This document shows, one piece after another, positions 1-11,000 of a stretch of DNA of 64,000 bases. Source of the stretch: Eledone cirrhosa (Eukaryota > Mollusca > Cephalopoda > Octopoda > Eledonidae); the NCBI GenBank assembly GCA_964016885.1, contig OZ024747.1:622001-686000 (forward strand), in the 5' to 3' direction. The notes below the pieces were generated by a model. That model was not told the origin of the DNA. It searched no databases and saw only the letters and a program-made list of their open reading frames with translations. The position numbers and the translations under genes are program-made. Position 1 is the first letter of the stretch; each line of letters starts with the position of its first letter.

Positions 1-82
1 TATATATATATATATGTGTGTGTGTGTCCCGTGTTCAATCGGGGGTAACCACAGTAAGTAAGGTACTCAATACATAGCAGAG

Positions 83-233
83 TATAAATATTTAATATAG
101 GAATGGCTTCTACAGGACTAGAACTGTTTCATTCGAAGGAAATCATCGGGAAAGCCAGGGGTTTTCCCGATGATTTCCTTCGAATGAAACAGTTCTAGTC
201 CTGTAGAAGCCATTCCTATATTAAATATTTATA
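83..233. repeat. Perfect 71-bp inverted repeat with 9-nt loop
   Basis: Bases 83-153 and 163-233 are exact reverse complements with a 9-base spacer (gccaggggt). The arms contain ordinary mixed sequence (ggaatggcttctacagg ...), not simple repeat. A (TA)n(TG)n microsatellite lies at 1-27. The left flank and left arm (about 31-130) resemble 906-1005, so this seems to be a folded-back end of a dispersed repeat. Confidence 0.95.
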
Positions 234-846
234 TATATGTATGGTCGAATGATGTTTATAATTTCATATATGTTTTATTTTATTTCCCATCTTTACATAT
301 TTTCTGTAAAAATACAATAAAGCTTTTTTTCACATGAAAACCTATGAAACTATAAACTTCCATAAATACATATCTACTAAAATACTATATCTAAATTATA
401 TATATATAGACACAGGCAGTTGTGTGTAGATTGTCTTCTATATTTTGATATAACTAGAGTGTCTGGGTGGGGTGATCAGTTCTTTGTGTTTATTGTAGGA
501 TTTTACTTTTTATATTCTTCAGCAGCCGGAGAAAAATATATGCTTTCTTTTAAACTGTTAAACTGTTAAAAATTGTGGTTGGCGACTGCTTTATAGTTTT
601 CTATTGCTTGCCTGACTGCACCAGAAAATTAAGCTCGGAACTATAATTTTTATTTAATTTTCATTCACACAAAAATAATTGTTATAATTTCACCATTGTT
701 AATAGTGACAGTAAATCTATCTTCGTATTATATAATATATATATATATATATGCTTACTTTTATTTTCACTCCTTTATTATATATCATGATGAATATATT
801 AAAAAAGAAAATATATATTTTTTTTAAAGAACATAAACTCAACTAG

Positions 847-899
<53 letters not shown>

Positions 900-905
900 A
901 GAGAG
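234..905. other. AT-rich stretch, nothing recognised
   Basis: Very AT-rich. It has (TA)n runs at about 736-752 and 855-895. I see no coding or structured signal. Confidence 0.6.
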
Positions 906-1012
906 ATCCCGAGTAAAATTGAATGTAGCCACAGTTAAAAAGGGTACTCAATACAATAGTAGAGCGTAAGCATTATTCCTGGTGAAAGAAACAGTTCTAG
1001 TACTGTACTGTT
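906..1012 (+). repeat. Diverged copy of the repeat at 31-130
   Basis: It shares 'cacagt', 'aggtactcaata', 'agtagagcgtaa'-like and 'gaaacagttctag' blocks in the same order as 31-130. It has a single arm and no palindrome. Confidence 0.6.
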
Positions 1013-1121
1013 TTCGTATTTGAAAACGAATTACTTTTATATATATATAATTTAGGTACACCTCACCACCACAATTTTTCAACATCTCTTATTCTAGATT
1101 CATTTCAGTCACGCTTTCATT

Positions 1122-1520
1122 TTGTTTTATTGTTGCTCTTTCTTCCACTCAGTTCTTATTCCAGCTCTGTCTTCTGTATTTCTCAATCCCTTTCTTTCGT
1201 CTCATCTGATTCTTTCTCCTCACACTACACCCCCCCTCTTTTCATCCGTAATGTCATTTCTCCATCTACCTATCAATCTCTCTCCATCCATCCACCCATT
1301 TCTCCATCTATCTATCTCTCTTCACCCATCTCTATCTATCTATCAATCTCTCTCCATTCATCCACCCATTTCTCTATCTATCTATCTATCTTTCTCTCTA
1401 TATCTCAATTCATTTGTCTCGCTTATTTCTATTTCAACTATATACTTCTCTATCACTCTCTCCTACTTTCTATTTCTTTCTCTTCCCCCCCCCCCTCTAT
1501 GTCCTACTTTCAATTTCTCC
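1122..1520 (+). repeat. Pyrimidine-rich tract (TCTA/TCCA repeats)
   Basis: Nearly pure C/T with TCTATC and CCATC repeats. Long open frames here (Ser/Leu/Phe/Ile-rich) only reflect composition. The + strand is the pyrimidine strand of the YLPM1 transcript. Confidence 0.8.
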
Positions 1521-1604
1521 CCCCTCTCTCTCTTCCATTCTATTTCACGAGCGCGTTTCTCTCACCTCAACCAATATTTTATAAAAAAGTTGGTTTTTCT
1601 TCAT

Positions 1605-1690
1605 TTCTTAAATAATTGTTTCTACTATTGGCACAAGGCCAGCAATTACTTAGTACATTACTGGTACTTTATTTTTTAAATAATATTAGA
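1605..1690 (-). repeat. SINE 3'-part fragment
   Basis: It contains 'cacaaggccagcaatta' and 'acattactggtactttatt', the antisense of the common cephalopod SINE body seen many times in this window. Confidence 0.7.
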
Positions 1691-1984
1691 AATATATATT
1701 TATGCCATAATACGATTGAAATAAAGGATATTTTATACTTTATAACCGTGTATGTTACGAGGCTAGAAATTTCCGAGTTCATTAATTTGAATCGACTTTT
1801 GTATTAATTAATTATTTCTCATGATTTCGTTATGTCAGAAAGACAGGTTCTATTAGATAAATACACTTAAATAAAATAAAATAAATTTCTTACAATAATC
1901 AATGTTTGAAGATTTTCGTTGTTGGAAATCAAGTGATAGCATAAATCTAAATGTCAAACATTGAATATTGTTGAAGTTTTATGA

Positions 1985-2470
1985 AGGCAGATGGCTGTAC
2001 ATCTTCCTGATCTATGGTGAGAAGCGTTCCAGCTTTGACCATCCTATCTTTTCTTTCCTGGCAACATTGTAACATCTAGTACTACATTTTCTTATGTGTC
2101 ATTCCTTCCTATCTTTTAACATAGTAAAATATGATGTAGCTGCTATTTCTAGCAGTTCGTGTGTTTTGTCTACACACCACCCTCGGCAGGTTCGGAACTT
2201 ATGATTACTATCTTTTGAGTTTCTAATTCTTGATGCTGATCTCCGGCATTGATAATCAGCTAGTCAGTTTAAAGACATTCCAGCAATGACCATCATGTCA
2301 TTTTCTCAGGTATCGTATATTTAGGACTGCACTATACAATGTGTCCTTAGCTTTTCAAAAAGGGAAGGAAGATATTTTGAATGTAATTTAGCTGCTATTT
2401 CTAGCCGGTGCACCGATCACACAGCTGCTTCTCCTGAGTCACTTTTGTGTCCGCCAGGCGAAGGGAGTTA
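1985..2470. repeat. Two tandem diverged copies of a dispersed repeat
   Basis: Each copy (about 2020-2165 and 2265-2430) has 'cattccagc..tgaccatc', then a 'tatctaggact'-like block and 'agctgctatttctagc'. Related pieces occur at 26395-26520, 28855-28990 and 32760-32890. The stretch 2471-3394 beyond it is AT-rich with no recognised gene. Confidence 0.55.
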
Positions 2471-3394
2471 GTTGAATGACCATAACAAACTGACTAACGT
2501 TCCCTTGAAATTCAAATTTAAAAAGTGTCTTGTGTGTAGATTAGTTTTGTTACAATTCGGAAAACAAAACAAAAACATTAGTTGAACTTTTCCAACGATG
2601 TCATCAAATGTGTTCTATATACTTTCTATTCCTGTTGTTCATGTTGTGTTCCTTGGAACTTTCCTGAACTAACAGCAATTCAAGAACATCTCTCATATCA
2701 AGGGAAGAGAGACTCCTTGTAAACTCGCTAGCTCTCTTGATCTCACAAAAGATCTTGTCATTTATATGGTAGAATTTGAGAATCCCCTGACTTCCAATTT
2801 CCAACATTAAACCGTTTTTAATATCAACATGCCCTAGGAAGCTCGTAATGTATTGTTTGTATTTAACATTTTCATTAATATGTCTCTAACATATACAGTA
2901 TTTTAATGAATTATTGAAGAATTTAGAGGGATTTACTAAAACTATTATATCGTTATTGAGATGGTATTTATAAATTAACAAAAGACTTTTATTCTTCACC
3001 CAATTATTCGTGGGAGGGTCATAGGGGCAGAATCCTCGCTTTCCAGCAGGTTCTGTCAGCAGCAAATGACCACCAAGCAAAGCCAGCCGAATTCATGGAT
3101 GTTATCCAACCATCTTGCTCTGGGTCTTGTGTCTGTTGATTTTGCCATTAAAATCTGTCCAAAAGATGCTTAGATAAAATTATGTTGGAAAATTTAAGCA
3201 GGAATCCTTTAATATGGTAGTTGTGTTTGACAAAACCAGGCAGGTTTGATCCAGCCTGCTTATTATTAACACTGCATGTTACAGCCACTAATAACTGTTG
3301 GTAATAAGGGTGTAAAAACCAACCACAACAGACCTTTGTAACTGACCATACTCTCTTCTGAAACCCATGAAAATATTATTTGTAACTACATCAT

Positions 3395-3722
3395 GATAAT
3401 CATCATCATCATTTTTACGTCCGCTTTTCCCTGCTTGCAAGGGTGGGATGGGAACTGATTCTGGCTTGATTTCTACAGCTGGATGCCCTTCCTAACACCA
3501 ACCTCATTTACAGTGAGTGCTGGCTGCTTTTTTGCCATGGCACCTTCACAGTGGAATGATAGGGACCCCAGTTCCTATCATCTCATTTCTACAGCTGAGT
3601 AAACTGGAGCAATGTGAAATAAAGTGTCTTGCTCAAGGAAACAACACATCACCCGGTCTGAGAATTGAACTCACAACCTTTCGATTGCAAGGCCAATGCT
3701 CTAACCACTAAGCCATGTGCCT
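3395..3722 (-). repeat. tRNA-derived SINE with LINE-type tail
   Basis: Read on the minus strand it begins with a tRNA-like head. The A box resembles tggcttagtggttagagc and the B box resembles ggttgtgagttcaattct (both within 3640-3720). It ends with 'ggtgttaggaagggcatcc', 'cttgcaagcagggaaaagc' and (ATG)n. The last about 130 bases match the 3' ends of the LINEs at 37412-37600 and 49384-49450. This indicates that the SINE uses that LINE's machinery. Confidence 0.8.
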
Positions 3723-4229
3723 TCTACATATTTTTATTTTATTCAAGACTCTATAAGTACATGTTTTAACTACAAATTTCTCATTATGAAAGCATAAACT
3801 TCTACACCAACTATCAACTTGTTCTTGGATGTTCTCAAAGAAATTAGGAACCTACTTACTCTTGCGCATACAAAAGTAAAAAAAAAACGAAAGAAAGAAA
3901 ATGTAGAGAAAAGAAGTGATACATCAAGATGACTAGAAAACACATCAACAAAAAAGAAAATTGATCTGAGAATATCAACCTTCTCATAAATGTATAGTTT
4001 TGTCTTTCCCAAAAGTAAAGTTCAACTGTTCAATAACTGGTTGGAGAAGCAGATACAAAATAAACTCAGACATATTGATGTCTTGTTTAAATTAACAGGA
4101 CATTTCAACAAATATTGTTCAAGCAGTGTAACATCATCAACCACAGAAACAACAACAGCTCATCTTCACATTCCAGCTGTTTACATCTGAAACAGTAAAA
4201 AACCAACATTTTTACTGAATGCACAAGGC

Positions 4230-6540
4230 ATCAGCCCTTTCATCAATGCTCAAAAATGGAAGATCCAATTCATGGAGGATTGGATTGCTGACTATCTACA
4301 TAATATTCCTTCCTTCATCTTGACAACTCCCACTTGGAAGCTGAAGTGAGGGTGGGGAATTTTACAAACATCTGCATGGATCTTGTTGGTGGAAGAAAGG
4401 GAAGAACTTGTCATTTTCTTTCATGATTCTTTTACAGCAGACACAGATGAAATTCTCCATTGGCTACTGTGAATCAGTTTCTGTGCACAATAAAGCTACT
4501 GATTTAACAGTATTTGGGCTCTATAGACCACCCCAAACACTCTTACTCTGCTTTAAAGAATGCCTCAACAATATAGTCTTTTATACAGTTGTGCCATTCT
4601 GGTAACATACTAATCATGAGTGACTTGACTTCAACTACCTCTGTGTTGATTGGTCTACAAACAGCTTGAATCCAGGTACTTCTACCTCAACCACTTGCAA
4701 AGCAGCAGTAGTCACTTCTCGACTTTATGGATGAGTTTCTGTCACAACTTGTGCTTGAGCCAACAAGATATCAGAAAAACATTTTGGACTTATTATTTAG
4801 TAACCACACTATCTACAATATTAAGTGGAGAAAAGTCTTCTCTTAGACCATGTCAATCTGAGATTTCACCAGCCAAAAGTTTAACCCACTGACCTTACCA
4901 GCCCACCCATTTGATAACATGGATTTTCATAATGCAATCACCCATGATCTTTCACACACACACATGCACACCTCCACCAACATCAAAAAATCTTGGCAGA
5001 TATTTTAGACACTGTTACAGTATATGTGCAAAACATACTCCATGAAGATCTGTGAACAAAACCAAGTGCAGAATGCTTAGAAATAGAATTATTAGAAAAG
5101 TAAAAAGATTTTAATGAAAATATCTACAAACTGAAATATTGTCTACAGCAACACACCTATTCAACTGCTATTGCACTTCTTGAATAAATAAAAAAAAAAC
5201 AAGAAGAAACACAACCTTTGAAACAGCATGATGACTATCATTAATAACCAAAGAACAACTGAGGAGAAATGGGCCATTGAGTAAATCAAACACAGTCCCA
5301 AAGTGTTCTTTTCATTTGGCAAAAAACACAAGGTCGCTGTTTCCACTGTTAGCTCTATGAAAATAATACTCTCCATGGGTGAGATACTGCAGAAATAATA
5401 CTGCTCTGTTTTCAGCAATCATGATATGGCTGATCTGAGCTGTATCAAGTGATGTTAATCCCCAATATACTATATATGATATATTATTTGGTGCTCCTGA
5501 TATTTTAGTGTCAATAAACAAAATTGAACAATTCAGCAGTAGGCTTTGATAGGTTCCCTGTTAGTATCCTGAAGGTGTGTTGATATCTACTTGCATCTCC
5601 TCTAATCTCTGGAGGAACCCACTGGATACAGGCTATATCCCTGAACATTTTCTATCCCAGTTTTCAAAAAGGGAAACAAATCCCTTCCAGTGAGTTACCA
5701 TCTTATCTCACTTCCCCCTCATAAAGGCATTTGAGAGGGTGTTGGGATCCTGAATAACCCACCCACTTGAAAACAATCTGCTCAACTCCAACCAGCATGG
5801 GCTCCATGATGGTAGGGACTGCCAAATCCAGCTTCTGCATCACTTTGATGACATACTGAAAGCTTTGAGAGATTTCAGAAAGGCTTTTGACAGGATTGAT
5901 CACATCATTCTGTTGAAGAAACCATCTAACATTGAAGTCTGGAAAGCTATTGCAGTGGATTGGTTCCTGACAAACAGATCCGATATTGTTTTGGTTGAAG
6001 GAATATGAACAAGCTCAGCCAAAGACAGTAGTGGTGTCCTACAAGGCATTGTGTTGGGTCCACCTGTCTTCATTATTTATATCAATGATATTATTGACAT
6101 CATCGAGCACAGCAACATAGGAATCTTCACAGATCATTCCAAGCTCCAGAAGGTCATCAATGGAGTGGGAGATTGGACATACCTTCAATTGGATCTTGCT
6201 GTTATCCAATGGGCGAAAAAACAAAACAATTTGCTACTAATTGAAGATAGATTTGAACTAATCTACTTTGGAAAAGAGAATGCACTAAAGTGACCATATT
6301 CTCTTCTCTCAGGTAAAATCCTCATGGCATTCAACAACACTAGATGCTCTTGGTGTAATTGTTGGTAACAATTTAAGCTGAGTCACTCACATAAACAACT
6401 TAGTTGATATGGCCTGCAGGATGTGCTCCTGGATCTTTAGAACTTTCCTCTTGAGACATTTTTACTCTATCACCTTCTCTTCTCTACCTTTGCCTGACCC
6501 CACCTTGAATAACAATCTGAAGCTAGTTATAGAGGTACAG
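4230..6540 (+). pseudogene. Decayed non-LTR retrotransposon (endonuclease to reverse transcriptase)
   Basis: Fragments of LINE ORF2 follow one another on the + strand with many stops and frameshifts. An endonuclease-like GLYRPPQ lies near 4516. The RT motif DFRKAFDRIDHIILLKK lies near 5871-5921, then LQGIVLGPPVFIIYINDI near 6038-6092, then IFTDHSKL near 6120. IFTDHSKL sits where the active site F/YADD should be, so the catalytic Asp pair is lost (ADD to TDH). Spacing and the INDI motif suggest a CR1/Jockey-like clade, different from the (ATG)n-tailed LINEs further right. It is an old relic inside an upstream YLPM1 intron or upstream sequence. Confidence 0.75.
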
Positions 6541-7034
6541 AGGTAGAATAATGTTGTCATAAATTAATGGATATATGTTTGATCAGGATTGCAGAAAATA
6601 TGGATAGTGGATAGAAGAAAATTCTTGTAATTGATTTAAATGAATGTAAAATACAATGAAACAAGTGACAGATGGGAAGTTGAGGAATGAAGCATCTTTA
6701 TACAGAATATTGTAGTTGTAAAGATAGGGATTAATGAAGGTCAGCAACAATTTGGGAGGATTAATAGTGGGACAGGGTAACAGGGTTTAGAGTGTATGAG
6801 AGAGAGAGGTATATATATATATCTTGTAAGATGAGTAGGTGGAAAAGAGAGAGAATGGGAGATAGCTGTATATCTTGGAGAGAGAAGGAGTTGACATATA
6901 AGCTGAGGGAGAGGAACATGGAGTGAAAGTATTCAATTGCTTGAGTGAGTGGATGAATTGAGAAAGATATTGACATATCATTGGGTGGTTTTGTTTCATA
7001 GAACCAGAGCTGGTTTTGTCCAAGTTGATATCAA

Positions 7035-7215
7035 TATGCAGTCTAGTACTGGGGTCAATTTTTCTTCTATATCTCTTTCTCAATTCCTACTCTTCTCTGG
7101 AAGAAATCTACTGTGTTCAGACCTGGAGAAGAGATGGGCTCCACCAGGTTTTAAAATGCCCAAGAAAGGCTGTATGCCACTATAGCACCCCTACAACTCT
7201 ATCAGGAGTTATAGG
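7035..7215 (+). repeat. SINE 3' part
   Basis: It contains 'ctggggtcaatttttc', 'gagatgggctccaccagg', 'tatagcacccctacaac' and 'caggagttataggaa', shared with 15000-15170 and 26140-26325. The flanks 6541-7034 (GA-rich, AT-rich) and 7216-7506 hold only another SINE scrap near 7300-7400. Confidence 0.65.
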
Positions 7216-7506
7216 AATAAAAAAAAAATTCAAATGAGCAGTTTTATATCATAAATCGAAAGTTGTTTGGGATCAAAAAGATTTAAGTTTTTTAATAACA
7301 TTGTTGCAAGGTCTCAAATTAAGTGGGGGATACTGTTGATTAGATCACCGTCATTAACAAGATCAGTACTTATTCCTATTGACCTCATAAGAGTGAAAGA
7401 TAGTCAACACCTGTATATTATTAGCGAGAAATGTCTTTTTTCAAAATGCCATTTCATGTAATGATGAGAGGCTTAAATTAAATATTGTATGTTTATATTT
7501 CTGCAG

Positions 7507-8020
7507 CAAAAACTGACTGCTAAAAACCCAGAAGAGGAACGAAGAATGGAGAAACTAAAGCAACAAGCTGCCCAGTGGCAGCAACAGAAAAAGCAGATTG
7601 ATGATGCAGCAGCACAGCAGCAATTACAGTTTCAACTCCAGCAGCAGCAACAGTTTCACCAGATGTGGTTGGCAGCTGCACAATATATGACACCACCAAC
7701 AGCCGCTGACCACTTGATGGCTGCACTACCTCCGTCCCATCCTCCGCTCCCTCCAGTCACTGTACCCACTCTCCCACAGCATACAAAACCACCTTCTGTA
7801 CCGAGTGTGACTCCCAGATCAACAGCTCAGTCAAACATACCTGTGTCGGCAACAGTTCAATCAAACACACCTGCAGCAGCAGCAGCAGCAGCAGCATCAG
7901 CAGCATCTATAATAGCAGCAGCAACAATAACAGCAGGGTCAGTACCTAACACAGCAGCTATTGAAAAGACCATACCTAAACCTTCTCCAGTTTGGAACAA
8001 ACCTTCTAACACTCCAAAAG
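7507..8020 (+). CDS. YLPM1: YLPM1 exon: Gln-rich coiled coil and Pro/Ala-rich segment
   Basis: The acceptor is 'tttctgcag' at 7498-7506. The donor is AAAAG|GTAAAG at 8020/8021; a second donor six bases on (AAAG|GTAGTT) would keep the same phase. The product opens with a charged stretch (KNPEEERRMEKLKQQ), then a Gln-rich segment with runs of Q. A QYMTPPTAADHLM segment, a Pro-rich stretch and an Ala run from a GCA repeat (about 7880-7925) follow. It ends NTPK and splices in phase 1 to the next exon. This is the low-complexity middle of the protein; no fold is recognisable. Confidence 0.82.
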
Positions 8021-11000
8021 GTAAAGGTAGTTATCTTTTCAATTATTTCTTTGCATATTATTAGAAAACCTTTCAACTCTTAGAACATAATAATCCTTTG
8101 TCTGTTAAACTATTATTCTAGACATCAACTTTCAAAAACAATTATTGACTGTTTTAGTTCTTAATATAAATACAGGGGCACAACAACCTCTCTAATGTTG
8201 CTGACATGATAAAATGCACCCAATACACTCTGTAAATTTGTTGATGATAGGAATAGCATCTAGCCATAGAAAACTTGCCAAACAAAGGTTAGAGAGGAGT
8301 CAAATACATCATGGTGAATTGTTTAGTGCTGGTAGCATGATGCATGGCACACTCTGTAGAGTGTGAAAATGTATCTAAGCAAGATAAGGTCTTGACCCAT
8401 TTGAGAGATCAGTGGCACTGATTAAATATTGACTTGCTCTGTAATGTTCTGCCCAACTCTTGCTAGCAGGGTAAATGATGGTGATTAAACAAACCAAGAA
8501 ACTCTGTAGCAATATGGGATCATTAGTTAAGAAAAAAAAACTCTACATGTATTGAGTACTCCTGCCACCTATTTGTACATTGAAACGCACACACACCTAT
8601 GATGATTATATAACTGTGTTTGCAAAATGTAAGGTTTATAGAATTATAAAGATCAAACGATTTCATGTAATCCTTATGTAGAGTTGGTCATAAAACCTTT
8701 AGTTCCCGCTATGTATTTCTGTTTAGGCTACATATAACAAACATACCAGTCTCTACACACTTATCATACAATAATGTATTGTGGACTGCTAGGTTTTGTA
8801 CTTCAAAGTAAACAAAAACTATATATATATATATATAGGACAACTTATACAAAATCACTGACAGGGTAGATCCCTGCAATGTAATCTTAAACAAGAAAAC
8901 TTCACCAGCATCTTACCCTGGGGGTAGAATCTTAATTAAGTAACCTAAGACTAGAAGGCTTCACCGAGTTCTGCAGTTTCCAGGACCAAGCAACAGGACT
9001 GACCATTCCAATAGTTATGTATATTGGGGACACACTTATGTATGACATACACACACACACACATGTATACGCATTGGTATTTGCTAAAGGAGGGAAGAGA
9101 GCATTATGGGGCTCATGATAAGCTTCTTCATGAAGTCCTTTTCAAAACAGTACTTTATTGCCGGATGCCTTTTGGCGTAATTAGAGCTCTTTGTTATATT
9201 TAACTCTGCTTCCTTATTTAGTCTGTGAACCCCATGTTTCTATGAAGAAACACAATAATCTACACATATACCGATCATCAGCAAGTATAGCAATACAGAC
9301 TGGCATTATCACAAGTTACAACCAAAATATATTAAGATTAGTCAAAATGTAGTAAAAACTCAAAATATTTTCTTCATATAAAATTATTCTATTCCACTGT
9401 CCCTGGTATATTCTTTTCATCGTTGGGCGAAATTCTTCCTCTCTGTTTTTCACTAATGTCTTCTAAATTGCTCAGGAAGTGACCTAAATATCTGAGGAGG
9501 ACACTTTTAACACTTAGAAGATTACATTTTAATTTCTAAGAGTTAAAAAAGAAAAGTAACTTATTCACCAAATCTTCATTTGTTGTTAAAGTTTATCACA
9601 ACTTGTGTGTATGCTACTCACATATTTTTTCTCAACATGTTTATATAAACTCTTAAATAGCTTATCTTTTATTAGCCTTCAATTTTTCTTCATTTAAAGC
9701 TGGAAATTTTCCACATAGATATTTGAAAGAGTCTCCACCTTATACAAAGCATTAACAAATTGTTTCATCAACGCCAATTTGATATTTGTGCAATATATTT
9801 TCTGGTTTTACGAGGAGGATGTTCATGTAGTTTCCAGCATAGAAATCTCTTCTTTTTTAGCCTGTCTTGTAGACAGAGAGAGGGGAGAGAGAGATAATCT
9901 ATCTAGTGTACAAATCACTTTCAAGTCTTCAGCAATCATCCAATTATGTTTGATATATTTGAGTTTTTTTAGAACCACTTTCATGGATTCATAAACTTCT
10001 TTTGTATGTTCTAAGTGGCCATTCAGTAGAGAAGCAGACATATTTCCATTAAATCAACAAAACACAATAAGCTCACCTTTGAATTGTAAATGAAAGAATT
10101 GCCATACCTCTCATTCATTGCATTTAACAAGCCATTAACATCATGACACTAAAGTAAGTCATCTATATTGTTGAATTGAAACGGATTTTTTTTCTTTAAG
10201 TTGATAAAACCTGAATGTTGTTCCTGTAGGCTGGATCCTAATAATTCTACTGAGGTCAGCCAGCAGGTTATTCTGGTCCAACTGTATCCTAATAATTCTA
10301 CTGAGTTCTGTGGAAGATCTAAATTATACACTGTTGTTTTATTGAGACTGCATTGAATGGTTTAAGTGTCCTTGTTTTAGTAGGTTATATATAAGTTTCT
10401 TCAGTGATTCCCTCAGAAGTACAGCTCTCAGGTACATCAGGAAGGTGGTTGTGTAAAGAAAAATAACAGGTCCATTCATATTGCCATCTCTATGAAAACT
10501 GTTGATGCTGGTGTTTTGTGTATGATATACTTTTCTGAAAGGGGGGGGGGGGATGTTTTGTATATAGAGCTGTACGTGTGCGTATACATGTGTTGTGTGT
10601 TTATATGTCCGTATAAAGCTAAGAGGATGTGTGTATATGTAAGTAAAAGAATGTGTGTGTATATAAGGGTGTGTACAGAGGTGTGTGTGTTTTCTGTTGG
10701 TCTGTGTATGTATGTATGTATGTATATATATATATATATATTTATTTAATTTCACTTCACAGATTATGCAGGTGGTACCTCATTCAAAACAGATTCCAGC
10801 TTTAACGTGGAAGAACAGTTTAGGGCAGTTGTGAAAGAAGAGGAGGAGTTTGAGCGTCAGTACAATGACTGGAAGAAACAGTATGATGAATGGCGGATTC
10901 AAAACAAAGGTAGCTTAGCTTATATTTTCCTTTTCCTTCCCTTTTAAGGCCTCTAATTGTATCTTTTCATTATCTGAACCAAATTACTTTGTTGGTAGAG

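Noticed and set aside
1122..1679. 185- and 161-residue frames rich in Ser, Leu and Ile
   Set aside because: Composition effect of a pyrimidine tract; both overlap and neither has a recognisable motif.
3640..3722. Functional tRNA gene on the minus strand
   Set aside because: A and B boxes are present but there is no cloverleaf acceptor stem and it continues into a retroposon tail; it is a SINE head.
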